Below are positions 7,744-15,095 of a stretch of DNA of 22,980 nucleotides, one piece after another; position 1 is the first letter of the stretch, and every line of letters begins with the position of its first letter. This DNA is from an uncultured Marvinbryantia sp. Its GTDB lineage: Bacteria; Bacillota; Clostridia; Lachnospirales; Lachnospiraceae. The translations under genes were made by a program, and so were the position numbers. Below the pieces are notes generated by a model. The model saw only the letters and a list, made by a program, of their open reading frames with translations, was not told the origin of the DNA and did not search any database. The stretch lies in contig CAKRON010000031.1 in assembly GCA_934373455.1 (NCBI GenBank), forward strand, positions 1-22,980. The letters are read 5' to 3'.

Positions 7744-9183
7744 TTATCTCTTTAATGTAAATTTCATTTTATCTATCGGCATCAAAAGACCTACCTGGTC
7801 ATCCATATTCCACAGATATTCATCATTTACAATGAAATCCTGTTCCATATCTGTATGAATGACATAACTGTAGTGGTCACCTTTATAAATCAGATTACTG
7901 ATATATCCCTGTACAATTCCTTCTTCCATATTATCCGTCATGCGAATATCGGATGGCTGAATTGACACCATAATTTTTGTCTTTTTCGGGTCAATGGTTT
8001 CTCCATGAGCATCCAGAAGCGTTCCGTCTTCTGCCCGCTTACTTCCTTTGATGATTTTGGTCACGCTGGTATCCAGGACATGTCCATTGTATTCCAGATG
8101 AAAGTCTGAATTGATCTCTGCCGGGAAAATATTCGTATGATCTTCTGCTATCATAATATGAATATTCTCCGGATCGACCTTCATTCCCACACGCTCTCCC
8201 GGTGTAGCAGATTTGACAGACTGAATCACCATCTCATTTTTTCCGGATACAACTGTAATTTCATAATGCATGCCTTTAAATATTACAGAATCTACGATAC
8301 CTGAGATTATGCCTTCACCAGGTTCAGTCAGTTCCACATCTTCCGGACGGACTACAGCTGTAATATGTGTACCCTGTTCAATGTCGTCCACACATACAAA
8401 CTCTCCGCCACAGAAACGTGCTTTTAACTTACCTGTCATGATTCCGTTAAAGATATTACTCTCTCCAATGAAGTCCGCAACAAATGCATTCTTCGGCTCA
8501 TTATAAATATCCTCCGGTGTTCCGATCTGCTGCATCTTTCCTTCAGACATGACTACAATCTTATCTGACATCGTCAGGGCTTCTTCCTGATCGTGAGTAA
8601 CATAGATAAATGTAATGCCAAGTTCATCATGCATTGCCTTCAACTCAATCTGCATTTCTTTTCTCATCTTCAGATCCAATGCTCCCAGAGGTTCATCCAG
8701 AAGCAGTATCTCCGGTTCATTTACCAATGCTCTGGCAATGGCAATTCTCTGCTGCTGACCACCAGAAAGTGTCGACACACTTCTGTTCTCAAATCCTTCC
8801 AGGTCTACCAGGGCCAATACCTTTTTTACTTTCTTATCAATCACCGCTTTCGGTGTCTTCTTCTGCTTTAACCCGAAGGCAATATTTTCATAAATATTCA
8901 TATGTGGAAATAACGCATAACGCTGAAATACCGTGTTAATCGGACGTTTATTTGGAGGCAGATTTGTAATAGGCTCTCCATTTAATAAAATCTCGCCAGA
9001 AGTCGGAAGATCAAATCCTGCAATCATTCGCAGAGTTGTCGTTTTTCCACATCCTGATGGACCGAGAAACGTAACAAATTCTCCTCGTTTTACTTCCAGA
9101 TTAAAATCTTCTACCGCTGAAAATCCATCTTCATACGTTCTGGTGATATGTTTCAATTCAATGATATTCTCTGATTTTCCCAT
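7744..9183 (-). CDS. potA: Spermidine/putrescine ABC transporter ATP-binding protein PotA, extended C-terminus
   Basis: 479 residues against about 350-380 for typical PotA. The nucleotide-binding domain is complete: Walker A GPSGCGKT (41-48), Q-loop Gln87, signature LSGGQQQ (139-145), Walker B LLLDEP (160-165), and H-loop His197. It powers polyamine import through PotBC. After residue 235 come two similar TOBE-like segments. The first, about 275-345, has VVRPEDVELTE, IFKGMHYEITV and VGMKVDPENIHI. The second, about 405-479, has VSIQPSDIRMTD, LIYKGDHYSYVI and VGLLMPIDKMKF. They are joined by a roughly 60-residue linker, so the extension looks like an internal duplication of the regulatory domain. 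The ribosome binding site is AGAGGG. The gene lies 30 bases after the regulator gene. PotA assignment secure. Confidence 0.93.
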   Translation of the reverse strand: MGKSENIIELKHITRTYEDGFSAVEDFNLEVKRGEFVTFLGPSGCGKTTTLRMIAGFDLPTSGEILLNGEPITNLPPNKRPINTVFQRYALFPHMNIYENIAFGLKQKKTPKAVIDKKVKKVLALVDLEGFENRSVSTLSGGQQQRIAIARALVNEPEILLLDEPLGALDLKMRKEMQIELKAMHDELGITFIYVTHDQEEALTMSDKIVVMSEGKMQQIGTPEDIYNEPKNAFVADFIGESNIFNGIMTGKLKARFCGGEFVCVDDIEQGTHITAVVRPEDVELTEPGEGIISGIVDSVIFKGMHYEITVVSGKNEMVIQSVKSATPGERVGMKVDPENIHIMIAEDHTNIFPAEINSDFHLEYNGHVLDTSVTKIIKGSKRAEDGTLLDAHGETIDPKKTKIMVSIQPSDIRMTDNMEEGIVQGYISNLIYKGDHYSYVIHTDMEQDFIVNDEYLWNMDDQVGLLMPIDKMKFTLKR

Positions 9184-9213
9184 GTTGTTCCCTCTCTTCT
9201 TTCTCTTACTTCG

Positions 9214-9771
9214 TTAAAACATTGGCGGCGTGCTAACCCAAATAAATCTGGCCGGACGCTGTCCCGGATTCTCAATACGGTGAATCTTCTTAGCCGGATA
9301 ATAGAAGCTTTCCCCTGCTTTTACATGATAGATCTGATCTCCCAGAATAACATTCAGTCTTCCGGATATGACATATCCAAATTCTTCACCATCATGAGGT
9401 TTGTCTTCTTCCAGACTCTGATGCGGCTGCACCACTACCAGCAAAGGCTCCATGCGATACTTCTGAGCTGTCGGCACAATCCACTGAATACTGTTCCCTG
9501 CTTCATCAATTTTTTCAAAATATCCTTTTTCGGAAAATACCACCTGTTCTTCTTCTGTCTCCTTGAAAAACTCTGCTGCGGTAGTTCCAAGACATTCGAT
9601 CAGATCCAGAAGCGTTACCACAGAAGGGGAAACCTGTCCTCTTTCCAGCTGAGAAATAAATCCTTTGGTCAGCTCTGTCCGATCTGCCAGTTCCTGCTGC
9701 GTCAGCCCGTTGCGGTTTCTTAAATCTCTGATTTTTCTTCCGATCTTCTCATTGATATATTCCAGTTCCAT
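9214..9771 (-). CDS. XRE-family transcriptional regulator with C-terminal cupin domain (PuuR-like)
   Basis: 185 residues, the same size as E. coli PuuR. An N-terminal helix-turn-helix of the XRE/Cro type spans about 10-65 (LRNRNGLTQQELADRTELTK, then GFISQLERGQVSPSVVTL). A cupin_2 domain spans about 110-183 (HDGEEFGYVISGRLNVILG, then the AGESFYYPAKKIHR strand). This class senses small molecules such as polyamines through the cupin fold and often represses the adjacent transport genes. It is the first gene of the potABCD operon, so autoregulation and polyamine-responsive control are likely but inferred. GGAGG lies 13 bases before the ATG, a rather long spacing. Confidence 0.88.
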   Translation of the reverse strand: MELEYINEKIGRKIRDLRNRNGLTQQELADRTELTKGFISQLERGQVSPSVVTLLDLIECLGTTAAEFFKETEEEQVVFSEKGYFEKIDEAGNSIQWIVPTAQKYRMEPLLVVVQPHQSLEEDKPHDGEEFGYVISGRLNVILGDQIYHVKAGESFYYPAKKIHRIENPGQRPARFIWVSTPPMF

Positions 9772-9799
9772 TTTTGAATCTTCGCCTCCGATTCTTCAT

Positions 9800-9866
9800 C
9801 TCTAAACTTAAAATATTCTTCTACTAAACTTTTCTCCCCAGAAAATTATACTACTAATAAACTTTC
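9800..9866 (-). promoter_or_regulatory. Candidate operator: three direct repeats of an AAGTTTA-type motif around the pot promoter
   Basis: Minus-strand copies: AAAGTTTATTAGTAG (9851-9865, in the -35/-10 spacer), AAAAGTTTAGTAG (9821-9833, just after the expected start) and TAAGTTTAGAG (9800-9810, in the leader). The shared core is AAGTTTA followed by KTAG or GAG. Their position over and downstream of the promoter fits repressor binding by the adjacent XRE-cupin protein. This is inference, and the AT-rich background makes chance similarity possible. Confidence 0.4.
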
Positions 9867-9872
9867 TGTCAA
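9845..9872 (-). promoter_or_regulatory. Perfect-consensus sigma-A promoter for the polyamine operon
   Basis: On the minus strand TTGACA (9867-9872), 16-base spacer, TATAAT (9845-9850). Both hexamers match consensus exactly. The expected start is near 9838, giving a leader of about 67 bases before the regulator ATG at 9771. Such a strong promoter is what one expects for a repressed operon. Confidence 0.82.
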
Positions 9873-9942
9873 TTATTAATGCCATTTTACCCCAGCATTT
9901 TTTGTATTTATTTATGTACATTTTCAATTTTTTCTTAACCTT

Positions 9943-9996
9943 AAAAAATCCGGCAATTCTCAGATTCCCTTCTTGGATTCCTTCAGAATTACCGGA
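9943..9996 (-). terminator. Rho-independent terminator after spoVAE
   Basis: On the minus strand TCCGGTAATTCT (9985-9996) pairs with AGAATTGCCGGA (9949-9960; one G-U wobble) around a 24-base loop, followed by TTTTTT (9943-9948). It begins 24 bases after the spoVAE stop and closes the whole upstream minus-strand unit before the polyamine operon promoter. Confidence 0.82.
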
Positions 9997-10019
9997 CCAT
10001 ATCTCCCTGTTTTTCTACA

Positions 10020-10376
10020 TTATTTTTTCATTTTCGGCTGTGTAATCAGACTCGCAATATATGAAAAAATCAGTGCCGAGGACGTTCCAATTGCAGCTGC
10101 CGTAAATCCGCCTTTAAACAATCCCAAAAAACCGTCCTCATCTACCGCCTTCTTTACACCTTCCCATAGATTATTTCCAAATCCCAGCAACGGCACCGTA
10201 GCTCCTGCACCGGCATATTCTTTTAAATATGGGAAAATACCAAGGGCGCCCAAAAATGTTCCGGTTACTACCAGCATCACCATAATTCTGCCCGGCATTA
10301 ATTTTGTATTTTCAATCAGGATCTGAACCAGCACACAGATTAACCCTCCTACCCAGAATGCATTGATATATTCCAT
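10020..10376 (-). CDS. spoVAE: Stage V sporulation protein AE (SpoVAE)
   Basis: 118-residue membrane protein, family-typical length. It starts MEYINAFWVGGLICVLVQIL and contains the conserved LPGR-like KLMPGRIMV (25-33), GIFPYLKEYAGAGATVPLLG (46-65) and LFKGGFTAAAIGTSSA (86-101). SpoVA proteins move dipicolinic acid with calcium into the forespore and out at germination. The start at 10376 is chosen because AAAGGAG lies 8 bases upstream and the family begins here; the frame stays open a further 24 codons upstream into spoVAD without a better site. It is 13 bases after spoVAD, so the two are co-transcribed. Confidence 0.93.
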   Translation of the reverse strand: MEYINAFWVGGLICVLVQILIENTKLMPGRIMVMLVVTGTFLGALGIFPYLKEYAGAGATVPLLGFGNNLWEGVKKAVDEDGFLGLFKGGFTAAAIGTSSALIFSYIASLITQPKMKK

Positions 10377-10389
10377 GTCTTTTCTCCTT

Positions 10390-11403
10390 TCACTCGCAAT
10401 ACTCCAGTACAATCCCATGAGCAATTCCCGGAACACTTTGCCCTTCATTAAAACTTACCGGGGATAACAGTGCTCCCGTAGGTACAAACAATACGTTTTT
10501 CCAGATTCCTTTTTGAATATTCGGTAAAATTAAGGCTGACAACACAGCCGCTGAACAGCCACATCCACTTCCTCCGGCATGGGTATCCTGTGTTTCCTGA
10601 TCATAAATTTCGATACCGCAATCCATATGCTTCTGACTGATATCATACCCCTCTTTTTTCAGCAAATCGATCAATATCTCCCGTCCGACATATCCCAGAT
10701 CTCCGGTAATGATTTTGTCATAATCCAGTGGTCCCCTCTGAAAATCCCGAAAATTCTGAGCAATCGTATGGCTTGCTGCAGGTGCCATACATGCTCCCAT
10801 ATTCATGGAATCCTGTACCCCATAATCGATCACCCTGCCTGCTGTGATCCCGGAAATTTTCACATGTCCTTTGTTTTTCCCTAAAATAAATGCGCCACTT
10901 CCTGTCACTGTCCAGGTTGCGGAAAGCGGACGCTGATTTCCGTATGCCAGTGGGAAACGAAATTGCTTTTCTGCACTGGCAAAATGACTGGAAGTTACTG
11001 CTGCCGTATAATCTGCATAATTTCCTGCAATCGTCATCGCTGCCAGTGCCAGTGCTTCCCCACAGGTTGAACAGGCTCCGTATATCCCAAACCAGGGAAT
11101 TTCAAAACTTTCCAACCCGAAAGACGTCGCAATTAACTGTCCCAGAAGATCTCCTCCATATAAAAAACGAATCTTTTCTTTTGTAATTCCTGCATTCTGT
11201 ATGGCATCCGTCAGTGCCTCTCTCTGCATCTCACTTTCTGCCTTTTCCCAACAGTCTTCTCCAAATAAATCATCCTGGGAAACAATAGAAAAAGCACCGC
11301 CAAGAGGACCTTCTCCTTCCTTTTTTCCAACAACGGAGGAAGCTCCTATGATGTACGGTGCTTTTTGAAAATATATACTTTGTCTGCCCTGTGTCTGATC
11401 CAT
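10390..11403 (-). CDS. spoVAD: Stage V sporulation protein AD (SpoVAD)
   Basis: 337 residues, the usual SpoVAD length, with a thiolase/ketosynthase-like fold. It has conserved GGDLLGQ (about 81-87), GIYGACSTCGEALALAA (about 105-121), VTSSHFASAEKQFRFP (about 135-150) and HAGGSGCGCSA (about 274-284). Known SpoVAD binds dipicolinic acid on the forespore inner membrane side and is needed for its uptake and release. The frame is open 29 codons further upstream to 11490. I choose ATG 11403 because GGAGG lies 7 bases before it and the upstream stretch holds a forespore promoter. Followed by spoVAE. Its usual upstream partner spoVAC is 11 kb away. Confidence 0.93.
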   Translation of the reverse strand: MDQTQGRQSIYFQKAPYIIGASSVVGKKEGEGPLGGAFSIVSQDDLFGEDCWEKAESEMQREALTDAIQNAGITKEKIRFLYGGDLLGQLIATSFGLESFEIPWFGIYGACSTCGEALALAAMTIAGNYADYTAAVTSSHFASAEKQFRFPLAYGNQRPLSATWTVTGSGAFILGKNKGHVKISGITAGRVIDYGVQDSMNMGACMAPAASHTIAQNFRDFQRGPLDYDKIITGDLGYVGREILIDLLKKEGYDISQKHMDCGIEIYDQETQDTHAGGSGCGCSAAVLSALILPNIQKGIWKNVLFVPTGALLSPVSFNEGQSVPGIAHGIVLEYCE

Positions 11404-11448
11404 TTCATAACCTCCAATTCCACAATTTAAGGTGATTTGTTTTATCAG

Positions 11449-11478
11449 AAGTATGTGTGATTCTGTCATTTTTATACA
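11449..11478 (-). promoter_or_regulatory. Candidate forespore (sigma-G-type) promoter for spoVAD-spoVAE
   Basis: On the minus strand TGTATA (11473-11478), 17-base spacer, CATACTT (11449-11455). Each element has one mismatch to the sigma-G pattern TGAATA-N17/18-CATACTA. It sits 46 bases upstream of the chosen spoVAD ATG, in the 90-base gap after the previous gene. The expected start near 11441 gives a leader of about 38 bases with GGAGG. No comparable sigma-A pair was seen in the gap. Confidence 0.6.
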
Positions 11479-11493
11479 GGGTTTTGACAAACA

Positions 11494-11877
11494 TTAAAGT
11501 GTTTCGTCTTCTTTACAGATTCTTCCATGAAAACTCTCCTGCAGAATATCCATAATCTTTCCTGTTTCTTCTGCATCCAGTTCATCATATGTAATCGCAT
11601 AGATTTTTTGAATACCATTTGCTTTCAGGTATGCCTGATCTTCCGGACTGTCAAAGTCTTCTCCTGCTTCTTCAAATACAAGCGTATCATTCGTCAGTGC
11701 CAGTTCCAACAGATCCATTTCCAGCCAGAGTTCTGCTTTTTCCTGATATTCAGGAAGCAGGTCTGCCAACTGGGAAACTGTTGTTTCCTGTGGTATCAGA
11801 TAATATTCGGTGATCATCTTCTTTGCAGGCTTTGTCTGCTGTGTATTTTTCTTTTTGCTGTTTGATTTGCCTTTCAT
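11494..11877 (-). CDS. Hypothetical small acidic protein
   Basis: 127 residues; I do not recognise a family. The first 20 residues are very basic (MKGKSNSKKKNTQQTKPAKK). The rest is acidic and soluble-looking, rich in Glu, Asp and Leu, with no membrane segment, signal peptide or cysteine cluster. Segments such as QLADLLPEYQEKAELWLEMD (36-55) and YDELDAEETGKIMDILQESF suggest a small alpha/beta fold. The ribosome binding site AAGGGAGGG precedes the ATG. It starts 21 bases after the asparaginase gene, so it is probably co-transcribed with it, and it ends 90 bases before spoVAD. An in-frame ATG at residue 21 would remove the basic tail, but the upstream start has the better site. Confidence 0.75.
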   Translation of the reverse strand: MKGKSNSKKKNTQQTKPAKKMITEYYLIPQETTVSQLADLLPEYQEKAELWLEMDLLELALTNDTLVFEEAGEDFDSPEDQAYLKANGIQKIYAITYDELDAEETGKIMDILQESFHGRICKEDETL

Positions 11878-11898
11878 ATTTCCCTCCCTTACCTGTTC

Positions 11899-12912
11899 TT
11901 AGTTCTGTTCCGGACTGAACATAATATCATGATTGATTTTTTTATAAAAAATTTCACGAAAACTGTTCTGATCATGACTTTCCTGTAATGCCCACATCGT
12001 TTTTGCCACCGTTGCTTCCAGTGTCATATCATAGGATTCCAACAGCGAAAATTCTCGTTTTATCATTTTTCCAACCTGGTAAACGGTCATATCACTGCCT
12101 TCATGTGTAACCTGGGTTGCCATAATCACAATTTTTCCCTTTTCTACAAAGCGCTTGATTGCCTGATAAAATTCATCATCCCCATAATCCGGAAGCCCTC
12201 CTACACCAAAGGATTCAATGATCAGTGCATCCACATTTTCTGTCAGAGAATCAATGATCGATCCATTACTTCCGGGAATCAGCTTCAGCAAAAATACCCG
12301 GTCATCCAGTTTATGATAAAAACGGATACGGTCAACCACGCGATTTTTATCATCAATATAAAATACAATTCTTTGATCCTGTATGACTGCAATATCCGGA
12401 TAATTAATACTGGAAAACGCATTATAGCTCTTGGATCGTTCCTTTTTTGCTCTGGTCCCTGCTATCACAGAGCCACCAAATACAATATTGGTTCCATGCG
12501 CTTTTGGATGAGCTGCAAATCTCAGGCTGTCCAGAAGATTTGCTCTTGCATCTGTAATTGCCAGATCGATTGGTTTCTGTGCTCCGGTCACTACAATCGG
12601 TTTTAAATTATTCTGAATCAGATAAGATAGTGCTGCGGCTGTATATGCCATAGTATCTGTTCCATGACAGATCACAAAACCATCATAGTATTCATATTTT
12701 TTTTCAATCAGTTCTGCAAGCTCCATCCATTGTCTGGAACAGATATTTGTACTGTCCAGATTGAAGGGCTGAATATGATCTATCTCACAAAATTCTTTTG
12801 CTTCCGGCACATATGACAGAAGCTCCTGGGCTGATATCTGCGGTGAAAGCCCTTTATCTGTATATTTGGATGCAATCGTTCCGCCAGTTGCAATTAACAG
12901 TATTTTCTTCAT
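11899..12912 (-). CDS. ansA: L-asparaginase, type I (cytosolic, AnsA-like)
   Basis: 337 residues, the type I length, no signal peptide. It opens with the active-site strand KKILLIATGGTIAS (catalytic Thr12) and has the second signature ICHGTDTMAYTAAAL (about 81-95, with Thr85 and Asp86). A further family segment, GGSVIAGTRAKKERSKSYNA, lies in the middle. It hydrolyses asparagine to aspartate and ammonia in the cytosol. The ribosome binding site is AAAGGAG. The gap to the last antiporter subunit gene is only 13 bases, with no terminator or promoter visible, so it should be read with the antiporter operon. Assignment secure; the operon link is inferred from spacing. Confidence 0.93.
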   Translation of the reverse strand: MKKILLIATGGTIASKYTDKGLSPQISAQELLSYVPEAKEFCEIDHIQPFNLDSTNICSRQWMELAELIEKKYEYYDGFVICHGTDTMAYTAAALSYLIQNNLKPIVVTGAQKPIDLAITDARANLLDSLRFAAHPKAHGTNIVFGGSVIAGTRAKKERSKSYNAFSSINYPDIAVIQDQRIVFYIDDKNRVVDRIRFYHKLDDRVFLLKLIPGSNGSIIDSLTENVDALIIESFGVGGLPDYGDDEFYQAIKRFVEKGKIVIMATQVTHEGSDMTVYQVGKMIKREFSLLESYDMTLEATVAKTMWALQESHDQNSFREIFYKKINHDIMFSPEQN

Positions 12913-12925
12913 TCAAACTTCTCCT

Positions 12926-15079
12926 TTATCCCAGTCTGACAGCCGAAACCAGAAGGTAGATCAGGGTAATACAAAGCCCCAGAGAAAAAAGCAAAAGTCC
13001 ATAGGACATACTTCTTCCAATCAAAATTGTATTTTCTCTGAATTCTTCATACATCAGTGCCAGTTTATGAATAAAGTCTGTCTGACAAGGATGCTTTTTC
13101 CAAATCGTAGCATTCAAAAGATGCTTAACAGCATTACATATCCTTCCGATTGCACAGGTAAGGTGATTTCCTTCTTCCGGATCCTCTATTTCCTGCCGTT
13201 CATGATACACATCCTGTTTCATTTCTACAATGACTGGATCCTGAATGGTATTAAAGAAACTTGCTTCTGCATATGCTGCCAGCGGTTGAATCTTTGCAAA
13301 CACATCTGTCATTTTATCTAATACGATACTTATGCCTCCGCCTATTGCAGGAAGTATCTGCAATAAAATCGGACGATATAAATAATCTTCTAAATCCAGC
13401 ACTTTCGGCCATCTGTTTATATATTCATTTTTTCCGTCTTTTGTATCCATCATCCAGGTTCGGATCAGGAACAGATAGATCAGCACTCCCATGCCAATCG
13501 ACACAACGCTTCCTTTCAGATTCGTCAGGCTAAAATATGCAATCCGGCTGCTCTCTTCGGCTCCCATAAAATTCTGAGCCAGATCTGCGATTTTGTCCAT
13601 CGTCAAATATGGAAGTATTCCCATCAGCGGAAACCATACTGCACAGATTCCAAGTACTGCCTTACTGACACCATTCATATATCTGTCTTTCAAGTCATCA
13701 TAGCTTTTCTGCAGCTGTATACTCTGATTCTTCTCTACAAATACAGCCATATACAGTTTGCACATATACGCAACCGTCAAACCACCACTGAAAAGGAACA
13801 GCCATTCTGCCAGTTTTATATCTGAATATCCAAGAATCAGTCCATTTCCTGCCACTTTCGCATACTCTACAATACTTTCATGGAGAAGCGTCTTACTGAT
13901 ATACCCTGAAAAAAGAGGCATACCACCGATTCCCAATGCTCCGCTTAGAAAAACTGCCTTGAGAAATGGCTTATTGCGTCCAAACCCCTGTATCTCGTTG
14001 AGATCCAGTTTATGCAAATTCATGTAAATAACACCGGCTGCCATAAATAAGGTCAGTTTAAAAAGAGAATGATTTACCATATGTAATATGGTTCCCCGTA
14101 CAGCCAGCAGATTCTCTTCTCCCAGCAGTCCCTGCATTCCTATTCCGACCAGAATAAATCCTATCTGAGATACAGAAGAGCAAGCCAGTGTCCGCTTAAT
14201 ATCTACAGAAAACACTGCCAAAACTGCTCCGATCAGCATCGTCAGTATCCCGATGATTAGTACAAAAGTTCCCCACTTTGCATCATATAAAAATATTTTG
14301 CAGCTGATTACCAGTATGCCGAAGATTCCTGTTTTTGTCAAGATACCGGACAGCAATGCACTTGCCGGTGCAGGTGCTGCCGGATGCGCTTTCGGAAGCC
14401 AGATATGCAGCGGAAACGCACCTGCCTTGGCACCAAACCCAATAAACAGGCAGATGCAGGCTGCCCATACATTCTTTCCCTGACATGCCTGATACAATTC
14501 ATCAATCTTTAATGTTCCGGTCTGATGATACAATAAAAACAGTCCCATCAGCATGCAAAGTCCACCAATTACAGCAATTGCCAGATATGTTTCTGCGGCT
14601 CTTAACGATTCCTTTCTTTCATCCTGCGCTACCCAGACATAGGATGTAAAAGACATCACTTCAAAGAAAATAAATGTTGTATACAAATCAGCGGAAAAGA
14701 GTATTCCCTCTGTGGCAGATAATGTCATCAGCAAAAAAAGATAGTAACGATTTCTGTTTCGATAATGGGCAAAATATTCTCCTGAGAATAATGTAGTCAT
14801 CATCCACATAAAAGCTGCAATCGTGCCATACAACACACGAAATCCATCTGTCTCAAAGGTGAGTCCCATCTGGCAGAGCGCCGGAAGTGTCAATTTTCCG
14901 TTTTCCCCATTCATGGTGATAAACAGAGTCAGCACAATTAAAAATTCTACCACTGTTACACCTGCCGCCATCCAGTCACGCAGCTTTTTATCTGCCCTTC
15001 CTGCAAGATAGGTCACTCCACCTCCGGCCAGCGGAAAAAATACAATCAATGCCAGTAAATAGATTTGTGTTTCTCCCAT
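12926..15079 (-). CDS. Antiporter-like proton-conducting membrane subunit, large (NuoL/MrpD-type)
   Basis: 717 residues: a complete antiporter-like module (ND5/NuoL/M/N family) of about 490 residues plus a roughly 220-residue C-terminal extension ending in a further membrane helix. Key charged residues are present: Glu140 (FFEVM), Lys218 (GFGAKAGAFPLHIWLP), Lys249 (GILTKTG), Lys341 and Lys396 (SGYISK). HPAAPAPASALLSG (232-245) is nearly shared with the 492-residue sibling. Its role would be ion translocation across the cytoplasmic membrane in an Mrp/Mbh-type complex. The start at 15079 follows AGGAGG by 8 bases; longer in-frame openings run into the neighbouring gene. It is the last antiporter subunit of the operon, 16 bases after the previous one and 13 before asparaginase. 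Confidence 0.88.
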   Translation of the reverse strand: MGETQIYLLALIVFFPLAGGGVTYLAGRADKKLRDWMAAGVTVVEFLIVLTLFITMNGENGKLTLPALCQMGLTFETDGFRVLYGTIAAFMWMMTTLFSGEYFAHYRNRNRYYLFLLMTLSATEGILFSADLYTTFIFFEVMSFTSYVWVAQDERKESLRAAETYLAIAVIGGLCMLMGLFLLYHQTGTLKIDELYQACQGKNVWAACICLFIGFGAKAGAFPLHIWLPKAHPAAPAPASALLSGILTKTGIFGILVISCKIFLYDAKWGTFVLIIGILTMLIGAVLAVFSVDIKRTLACSSVSQIGFILVGIGMQGLLGEENLLAVRGTILHMVNHSLFKLTLFMAAGVIYMNLHKLDLNEIQGFGRNKPFLKAVFLSGALGIGGMPLFSGYISKTLLHESIVEYAKVAGNGLILGYSDIKLAEWLFLFSGGLTVAYMCKLYMAVFVEKNQSIQLQKSYDDLKDRYMNGVSKAVLGICAVWFPLMGILPYLTMDKIADLAQNFMGAEESSRIAYFSLTNLKGSVVSIGMGVLIYLFLIRTWMMDTKDGKNEYINRWPKVLDLEDYLYRPILLQILPAIGGGISIVLDKMTDVFAKIQPLAAYAEASFFNTIQDPVIVEMKQDVYHERQEIEDPEEGNHLTCAIGRICNAVKHLLNATIWKKHPCQTDFIHKLALMYEEFRENTILIGRSMSYGLLLFSLGLCITLIYLLVSAVRLG

Positions 15080-15095
15080 CTTCATCTCCTCCTGT

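Noticed and set aside
9280..9723. 147-codon plus-strand open frame opposite the XRE-cupin gene
   Set aside because: Antisense of a well-supported regulator; no domain, no start signals.
11404..11490. Longer spoVAD N-terminus starting at 11490
   Set aside because: Would add 29 residues not found in the family, has no ribosome binding site, and covers the sigma-G-type promoter; ATG 11403 has GGAGG at good spacing.
12103..12606. 167-codon plus-strand open frame opposite ansA
   Set aside because: Lies fully within the asparaginase gene in antisense; Cys/Ile-rich shadow composition.
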